From assembly GCA_012934845.2 (NCBI GenBank), contig WNNJ02001739.1:558001-622000 (forward strand): 64,000 nucleotides of DNA, read 5' to 3'. Position 1 is the stretch's first letter; each line of letters opens with the position of its first letter. The translations under genes and the position numbers were made by a program. Shown one piece after another: positions 57,455-64,000 of the stretch. The notes beneath the pieces are model-generated. The model was not told the DNA's origin. It did no database searches and saw only the letters and a program-made list of their open reading frames with translations. The stretch is from Pomphorhynchus laevis (taxonomy: Eukaryota > Acanthocephala > Palaeacanthocephala > Echinorhynchida > Pomphorhynchidae).

Positions 57455-59435
57455 TCTTCGTATGTATAAACGCTTTCTTAAGCGTTCACCCAACTCACTC
57501 CCTCCAAATCTTCGTGATTCCTACTTTTCTCAACGCCGTTCACATCTCATTCTTATACGTACTAAACGTACTCTCTTTTGGCGAAATCAACTCGAGTCAT
57601 CTTCCAACTCTAAATCTCATTGGAAAATCTTAAACTCAATTCTTTCACGATCATCTACCCCTTGTAATATAAATCCTGATGAATTTTCTTCTTATCTACA
57701 AACTAAGCTATCTAATTTACTTTTCCTACTACCCATAGCCCCCTTGTACCCACTCTTATCTTTAAATACTTCCCTCCCAGAACTATTCCACCTTCTTCCC
57801 GTTTCGTCTGATGAAGTTTCTTCGGTTCTGCTGTCATTACCTAATAAAACCTCTCCTTCTGACCCAATTCCCACTCACTTGCTTAAAAATATCTGCTCCT
57901 TTATCTTACCCTTCCTAACCACATTGTTCAACTCGTCCATCCGTAGCCGTACATTTCCTTCCATCTGGAAATGCGCCACTGTTCGTCCTCTCATCAAAAA
58001 GCAATCTCTCGACTCCTCACTACCATCTTCGTACCGTCCTATTTCACTTCTCCCAACCCTCTCTAAACTCCTTGAGCGTCTCGTTCTTAAGCAAGTTAAT
58101 ACATATCTCTATTCCTCTAACTTATTTCCTCCCTTCCAAGCCGCTTTTCGCTCTAATTACTCTACCGAAATTGCATGTCTTAAAGTTTATAACGACCTAC
58201 TCATATCGCGCGATCATAAATTATGTAGTGTCATAGTTTCTCTTGATCTATTGTCTGCTTTTAAGATCGTCGATCACTCGATTCTTCTCCATCGCCTTCG
58301 TCATGATTATGGCTTCTCTTCACCCACTGTATCATGGTTTTTTTTCATATCTATCAAACCGTACATTTCGCATATATTCTAACTATTCTCTCTCCCATCC
58401 TTCGTCCATTCCGTACGGTGTTCCACAAGGCTCCGTATTAGGCCCTATACTTTTCTCTCTTCTTCTTGGTGATTTGTCTTCGATTTCTCATAAATTTAAC
58501 TTCCATGTTATGCAATATGCTGATGACATTCTCATCTATGCTCATGCACCTGTTTATCGTATTCACGATCTTAGTGTTTCCGCTTCGGACTGTCTTGTCT
58601 CAATTTCCAATCATCTTTCTTCCCTTCGCCTTTCTCTGAATCCTGATAAATCCAAAACTATGTGGATCCTACCTCGACGCCTCGGCTTCAAACCTCCCTC
58701 CGTATCATTAAATTCTACAATTCTTCCTATCGTTGATAATCTCGTTTTCCTAGGCTTCCATTTTGACAACCGACTTTCACTTAAACCTTTCGTTAGAGAT
58801 AAAGTACGCTCATCTACCTTGATACTTCGCAACCTCCGTCAAGTTCGTAGATTGATCGATTTCCCTTCTTGTATGACTCTCATATCATCTCTCCTTTTTT
58901 TTCTAGACTCGATTATTGTCTTAGTCTATTTTCCAACTCACCTAAATCCACTCTTCTTCCCCTACAACGCATCGTCAACGCAGCTGTCCGAATTCTCTTC
59001 CGTCTTCGTCGTTTTGATCATACATCCTACCATCTTGCTTCTCTCGATTTGCCTACAATTTATTGTCGTGTTCAAATTCGTCTTCTTATCGTTGCTTTCC
59101 GCCTTGTAACTTTTCATACCCCTTCATTTCTCAACCTTCCTTTTCTTGATAATTCTCGTCTTGTTTACTGTTCCTTGCGTTCCTGTAATTCCCTTCTTTT
59201 ACATGTCCCAAACTACTCTACCTCCTTTGGACTCCGCTCCTTCCTGGTGGCTGCTCCTCTATCGTGGAACCATCTGTCCATTCATATACGCCAATCAACT
59301 TCCCTGCAGTGCTTCAAACGACAAATCCGATCCCATTTAAACAATTTATCTGCTTGACTTTTTCATTTTTGTTTGTGGACTTGTAAGCGTACAGCTTGTA
59401 CGCATTTGCCACATTAAATAAATTTGTATTATTAA
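57455..59435 (+). mobile_element. LINE-B3, 5'-truncated, RT region
   Basis: The most complete LINE-B RT. It begins inside the linker (RFLKRSPNSLPPNLRDSYF). Then come SSYRPISLLPTLSKLLERLV (about 58,020-58,080), IVSLDLLSAFKIVDH (58,230), YGVPQGSVLGPILFSLLLGD (58,417) and MQYADDILIYAHAP (58,509, intact catalytic pair), FLGFHFDNRLS (58,748) and the C-terminal APLSWNHLSIHIR (59,256). Frame changes near 58,345 (a T run) and 58,890 (another T run) split it into three frames. The 3' tail is TTGCCACATTAAATAAATT. Starting mid-linker with no 5' part, it is a classic truncated LINE copy. Confidence 0.88.
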
Positions 59436-59467
59436 CATTTTATCTATAGATTGCTGAGCAAAACCCT

Positions 59468-59625
59468 TTAGCTTTGCTTCAATTCAGACAATTTATTCAG
59501 CAATTGTTGTGCTTTTCTGTGTGGACAACCTTTGAAGCCGTACGTGTTGGCACTTATAAAAGACTTTACATATGCAGAGTCCCAATGCAAACATTGGAAA
59601 TTTTTTTTTATTGTGTATTTACAAT
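59468..59625 (-). CDS. Candidate terminal exon, minus strand
   Basis: From a pyrimidine-rich stretch ending TTTTTCTTTGAG (acceptor AG at 59,627-59,626), the minus frame is open for 51 codons to TAA at 59,470-59,468. It reads CKYTIKKNFQCLHWDSAYV, then KSFISANTYGFKGCPHRKA and QQLLNKLSELKQS. The residue mix (Cys, Trp, His, Lys, few repeats) is more protein-like than the plus frame over the same DNA. I do not recognise the family. The upstream exon was not found; it would lie beyond 59.7 kb, where LINE insertions interrupt. It could also be a fragment of an old element. Confidence 0.35.
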
Positions 59626-59852
59626 CTCAAAGAAAAACACAAGTTACAATTCCTTACATCATCTTATGATTTCGAATAATGTTTTGTTTGATGCATTGAA
59701 GCGTATCAAATTTTTACAGAATCATTGTTCTTGCTAAAAGATTTGTCCGTGGAACATCGAAATGTTGTGTTTCAACATCACGTTTTTATTAACATTCATA
59801 GGCTTCTATTCACATATAATCGCTCAAATTTTACACTAACTACTCCAATTAG

Positions 59853-60052
59853 TCAAGCCATGTGATTTTAAAGATGTAAACCCGAAATTGTATTGCCACG
59901 AGTATGCCCGCGATTCCTTTATTCAAGAATTGACCTCATTCAGTTTTGGTCAGGGACTATTGGAAATATGTATTCTTCCATTGGAAGACAACTACGAAGC
60001 GGTTCGCTTAATTGTGCAAACTGAGATACAAGCTAATTCATATTCAAGTTAG
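59853..60052 (+). CDS. Candidate terminal exon, plus strand
   Basis: After a possible acceptor (CTACTCCAATTAG, AG at 59,851-59,852) a frame of 65 codons runs to TAG at 60,050. It reads KPCDFKDVNPKLYCHEYARD, then SFIQELTSFSFGQGLLEICI and LPLEDNYEAVRLIVQTEIQ. In DNA this AT-rich, such a balanced sequence with amphipathic helices is unlikely to be random. No family is recognised. It is flanked by LINE-B3 and LINE-B4, so its upstream exons, if any, must lie across LINE-B3. It may be a relict of a host gene broken up by insertions. Confidence 0.4.
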
Positions 60053-60059
60053 CCGACAC

Positions 60060-60299
60060 TGACGGTAAGAAAATCATCTATTTCGCTATATGCATTTCAC
60101 TAAAGGGTGCGTATTTCTTCAGCTTTCGATATTGCAGACTACTCCATCTAGTAATTTTGTCTTCTGAATAATTGCACCTTATTCTACAAACACTTGCCTT
60201 GTATCAATATCTATGATACTCTATATACTTACTAATATCTATCTTACTCAATATCTATGTACTCTTCTCTATCTTTACTAACACATGAAACACTAGTTA
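60060..60299. other. Short spacer without recognised features
   Basis: A pyrimidine-rich stretch with several copies of ATCTAT between the candidate exon and LINE-B4. Nothing else recognised. Confidence 0.4.
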
Positions 60300-61815
60300 T
60301 ATATCCTCACCACTTTGTTTAACTCGTCCATCCGCAGTCGTATCTTTCGTTCACACTGGTAATCCGCCATCGTTCGTCCCCTCCTTAAGAAATAATTGCT
60401 CGAACCCTCCTTTCCTTCAAGCTATCGCCCCATTTCAATCCTCCATACTCTTTCCAAGCTCTTAGAGCGCCTTATCTTAATACAAATCAACGTTTATTTA
60501 TCTTCATCTAATCTGTACCCTCCTTTCCAATCCTCTTTTCGCTCTAATCACTTCACAGAAATCGCCTGTATGAAAGTTTACAACGACCTACTCATTTCTC
60601 GTGACAAGGCTCTATATAGTGTCATCATCGCCATCGACCTCTCCTACGCCTTCGACATCGTCGACCACTCCATCCTCCTTTCTCGCCTTCGTTATGATTA
60701 CGGCTTTTCTTCTTCCTCCGTAGCATGGTTTGCCTCATATCTATCCGACCGTTCCTTTCGCGTCTGTTCTAATTCATAATCATCCACTGCAATCCCTATT
60801 TTTTGCGGGGTCCCATAACGTTCAGTCTTAGGTCCCCTGATTTTCTCTCTTCTACTTGGCGATCTATCTCCGTTAACCAAACCTTTCTCCTTTAATGCCA
60901 TGCAATACGCCGATGACATTTTCATCTAAGCTCATGCACCCGCACATCGCATACACGATATCGGCATTTCTGCCTCCAACTGTATTTCTTTTATTTACAA
61001 ACGTCTCTCTAATCTCCATGTCGTTCTAAACCCCGACAAGTCCAAAATAATGTGGATCCTCCCCCGTAAACCAAACATATCTCCTCCCATTGTATATTTT
61101 GCCTCATCGATCATTCCCATCGAACACAATCTCACTTTCTTAGGATTCCATTTCGATGATCACCTTTCCCTTAATCCCTTCGTCCGTGACAAGGTCCGCT
61201 CATCTAACTTAATTCTCCGTGACATCCGCCGTATCCGCCCCCTTATCGACTTCCGTTATTGTATGTCTGTTCTTTCATCGCTTCCTTTCTCTAAAATCGA
61301 TTACTGCCGCAGCCTTTTCGCCAATTCTTCAAAATCCATCATCCCACTCCTACAACGCATCATCAACCCCGCTGTTCGAGTGCTTCTACGTCTCCGTTGC
61401 TTTGACCACACATCCACATATTTTGCCCAACTTACCTAGCTTACCATCCACATCCGCATACAACTCCGCCTTCTCGTAACTTTTCGTCTCATCGCTGTCG
61501 GCTCCCATCGTTCATCAAGCTCCCTTTCTTAGGCGACACTCGCCCAACCTCTCTCTATCACTGCGTTCCCGTAATTTCCTCTTATTCTACATTCCCAATT
61601 ACTTTAACAACTACGGGCTCCGATCCGTCCTCTTCGCCGCCCCACTCGCCTGGAGTCAGTACCACTCGACATCCGCCGCGCTCCCTCCTTTATTACATTA
61701 AAATGACACCTCCATACCCACCTCCTCGACACGTGAATTAGATTTTTGCTTTTGTTGTTGTGGTCATGAGCGTGCGCCGGCACGCATTTGCCACGTAAAA
61801 ATAAATCTTTTTTAT
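60300..61815 (+). mobile_element. LINE-B4, 5'-truncated
   Basis: Begins inside the RT N-terminal region. It shows SSYRPISILHTLSKLLERLI (60,411), IIAIDLSYAFDIVDH (60,628), a block decayed from GVPQGSVLGP (near 60,810), MQYADDIFI (60,900, catalytic pair kept), FLGFHFDDHLS (61,137) and the C-terminal APLAWSQYHSTS (61,650). The 3' tail is CGCACGCATTTGCCACG-like (61,780-61,797), then TAAAAATAAAT. It is more GC-rich than LINE-B3 and differs in many places, so it represents another LINE-B subfamily, close to the fragments at 36.0 and 57.3 kb. Several stops and frame changes. Confidence 0.85.
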
Positions 61816-61892
61816 ATGTAGTTTATCCTTTTAATTTTTATTTCACCCTTTGCAAATATATTTTGTTTTTTTATATAGTATAAAATAATTAT

Positions 61893-64000
61893 TACTTTTT
61901 TAACATGGCAAATGAGTGCCAACTACACTCTTACAAGTCCACTAAAAACCAAAAACAAAAAGGCAAGCAGGTAAATTAGTTGAAATGATTAAATGGGATT
62001 GGATTTGACGTTTAAAGCACAGCAGGGATGTTGATTTGCGTATATGAATAGGCAGATAAGGAGCAGAGACAATAAAGGAGCGGAAGCCAAAGGAGATAGA
62101 GTAGTTTGATACATGTAAAAGAATGCAATTATGGGAACTCAGGGAACTGTAAACAGGACAAGAATTATCAGGTTGAGATCGACTAGCAATGAAGATTGTA
62201 GGAGAGACGGGCCGTTATCGGAATTTTGGCCTCATGCGTACGACGTGAAAATTTCCGTTTAATTGATGGATTGATTTAAATTACTCGCATCTTGATTTAC
62301 GTCGATGTTTCTCAATGTGAGCTAAATTGAATCGAGCAATATCAGAAAGGGAGAGGTCAGGAACGATACGACAATTAGATGAAGTTGTAAGAAGTTTTAA
62401 ACGTTGTGAGAGTACCGAGGAAGGATGTGAACTAGGTCAGAAAACAATTTTTAGGAGTGGATGACTGAGATGATTGAATTTAGTTGATTTGTCTAAACGG
62501 ATAAAATATACATGAACGATATTATCATTAGGAAGAATGGTTGCTAGGATATACCTGAAAGTAGATACATCATCATCAAGCCGAGATTGTGGAGAAGCAG
62601 ATTCGGGAAGCTTTAATTGATATGTTAACACAGCGATCGCGCGAGGTAATACGATAACATGGAAGTGGTGGAAGGACATAGCTGGTCGGAGTCGAGGCAG
62701 ATGAGCAGGTAGAAGTGGAAATGACAGGTGTGCTTAATGTATAATTAAGATATATTAGAGAATATGTTACAGGAGTGAAGTGTTGAATCGGTTGATCGGA
62801 GATGTTACTGGAGATGATTTTGACGGAAGGATGTAAATTATTGATAATTGATACGTTGGATGTAGAGTAAGGAGTACGTGAAGAGAAGAAAGAAATATGA
62901 GATGTATTTATAAGGTGGAGGAATAGGAAAGAGAAGGTACGATATGAAAAGCTTTACTGTTTGCATTGTTAGGCTGTTGAAGATGAATGACAGTTTTATC
63001 TGTAGTTGTACGAGTAGTGTGTAAGTGTAGGTTCAAGAATGGGATTATACTATGCGAAGTCAAGTGTTGATGCGGGGAAACGTCAAAAGCAGTATTGTAT
63101 GAGTAGTCATGTTTGAAACGAAGTGGAGGAGCATGATAGCTGTAAAAGTTTTATTTATGAACAGAAACTACATGTAAGCGGTTTACTTTGATACACCGAA
63201 CGATTAGATATTTTAACTCGAACAAGGTTCCATACGTCACAGTCTTAACAATCCCATCAAACTTCCAAACTTGTATAATTATCATTGCATTCCGATGTCG
63301 AATTTGCGTGATCAGCAACAGGGATTTGACATCGATCTTTACTGGGCATGATATTTTATCGAGAGATTAAGCTCAATTCGCGATCGTAGCGAGCGGAACT
63401 GACTTGAAAAATATGGAACTGATAGGAAAAATCTGGAACTGAGAGGAAAAATCTGGAACTGTCAGGAAAAATCTGGAACTGTCATGAAAAATCTGGAACC
63501 GGCAGAAATAATCTTGAACTGACAGCAAACGTCTTGAAATCTGGAACTGGCAAGGATAATCTGGAATGTAAGTATTTATAGTCAAGACAATTTTTTATCA
63601 GTTTACTAGGGTCATTATTCTTTATACCGTTCTGAACCGTTACAACATTCTAATATTTACCTTTCTTCAACGAACTGCATTCTTCATAAATCACATTATC
63701 TTCCCGCTATTGACATTTTCCTTAATGCTGAAAATTTTAACGTTCTTTTGATTATATTGATTATATATAATATTGATTATATAATATTGATTATATTGAT
63801 TATATTGATTATTATATTGATTATAATATTGATTATATAATATTGATTATATACTTATATTGATCATACAATATATTTGGACCCTAAATAATTTCTTATT
63901 TCTTTAAATCTCAAAGCTCTTTCATGTGTAATCACTTAAACTTTCTTGGTTTTAATTTAATATCCATGTTTAGCTCTGTTATCCATGCAGTAGTTGTGAA
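61893..64000 (-). mobile_element. LINE-B2, internally deleted, runs off the window
   Basis: On the minus strand, from the window end: 5' region and ORF1 (64,000 to about 62,280), identical or nearly so to 47,370-48,970 over the outer part. ORF1 here continues past the point where LINE-B1 is deleted: VYFIRLDKSTKFNHLSHPL, LKIVF, QRLKLLTTSSNCRIVPDL and SLSDIARFNLAHIEKHRRKS. The sequence then jumps to the extreme RT C-terminus (DNSCPVYSSLSSHNC, then LHVSNYS, 62,180-62,100) and the 3' tail (61,893-61,960). The endonuclease and nearly all of RT are missing, so this copy is a non-autonomous deletion form. Confidence 0.8.

Noticed and set aside
47370-64000. A giant transposon with 1.6-kb terminal inverted repeats enclosing 13 kb (for example a Polinton-like element)
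   Set aside because: Both arms read as the 5' region and ORF1 of LINE-B, and the enclosed DNA consists of LINE copies in mixed orientation. No capsid, polymerase B or integrase coding was seen.

Overview
The window is AT-rich eukaryotic nuclear DNA, most likely from an insect. Genes are sparse, exons are separated by short introns, and the rest is AT-rich spacer plus retroelement debris. LINEs of several lineages and Penelope-like elements (PLEs) dominate; there are no bacterial operons or rRNA. A hymenopteran (perhaps an ant) would fit the composition and gene style, but that is an inference.

Host genes supported by the sequence: (1) an IBA57/CAF17-type mitochondrial Fe-S assembly protein at 10,020-10,820 (+), with a decayed duplicate of part of it about 560 bp upstream; (2) a 64-residue Pmp3/UPF0057 two-helix membrane protein at 16,235-16,429 (-); (3) an unrecognised protein of about 493 residues at 17,900-19,381 (-), with an ordered C-terminal domain; (4) a five-exon gene at 34,851-39,367 (-), assembled here from splice signals. 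It encodes a secreted protein of 341 residues with a signal peptide, one immunoglobulin domain and an acidic, Tyr/Gln/Asn-rich tail. Short terminal-exon candidates also lie at 57.0, 59.5 and 59.9 kb.

Mobile DNA, left to right: PLE-like 3' pieces (1-1.2 kb); a 380-bp tandem repeat ending in a perfect foldback (1.2-2.0 kb); a LINE reverse-transcriptase remnant (6.8-7.6 kb); a LINE 3' end (9.0-9.3 kb); a GC-richer Jockey/R1-like LINE on the minus strand (11.9-15.1 kb); a run of PLE-like copies in both orientations, including a GIY-YIG endonuclease remnant between inverted repeats and a reverse-transcriptase ORF (23.9-32.7 kb); foldback elements (43.8 and 45.7 kb); and a LINE-dense block (46.1-64.0 kb). 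In that block a nearly complete CR1/L2-like LINE (LINE-A, 50,034-54,431) is inserted into an older LINE (LINE-B1), with a 6-bp target duplication. Other LINE-B copies lie at 36, 57.5-59.4, 60.3-61.8 and 61.9-64 kb. The long, nearly identical inverted arms (47.4-49.0 versus 62.4-64.0 kb) are explained as the 5' parts of two oppositely oriented LINE-B copies.

The most interesting unexplained signal is a dispersed set of short motifs resembling hammerhead ribozyme cores (CTGAnGA, a short stem, then GAAA). They sit in the foldbacks, in the 380-bp tandem repeat and just upstream of the PLE reverse transcriptase. Hammerhead ribozymes are known in PLE terminal repeats and in retrozymes, so this may be a decayed family of that kind. 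No computation was possible; every alignment here was made by eye.
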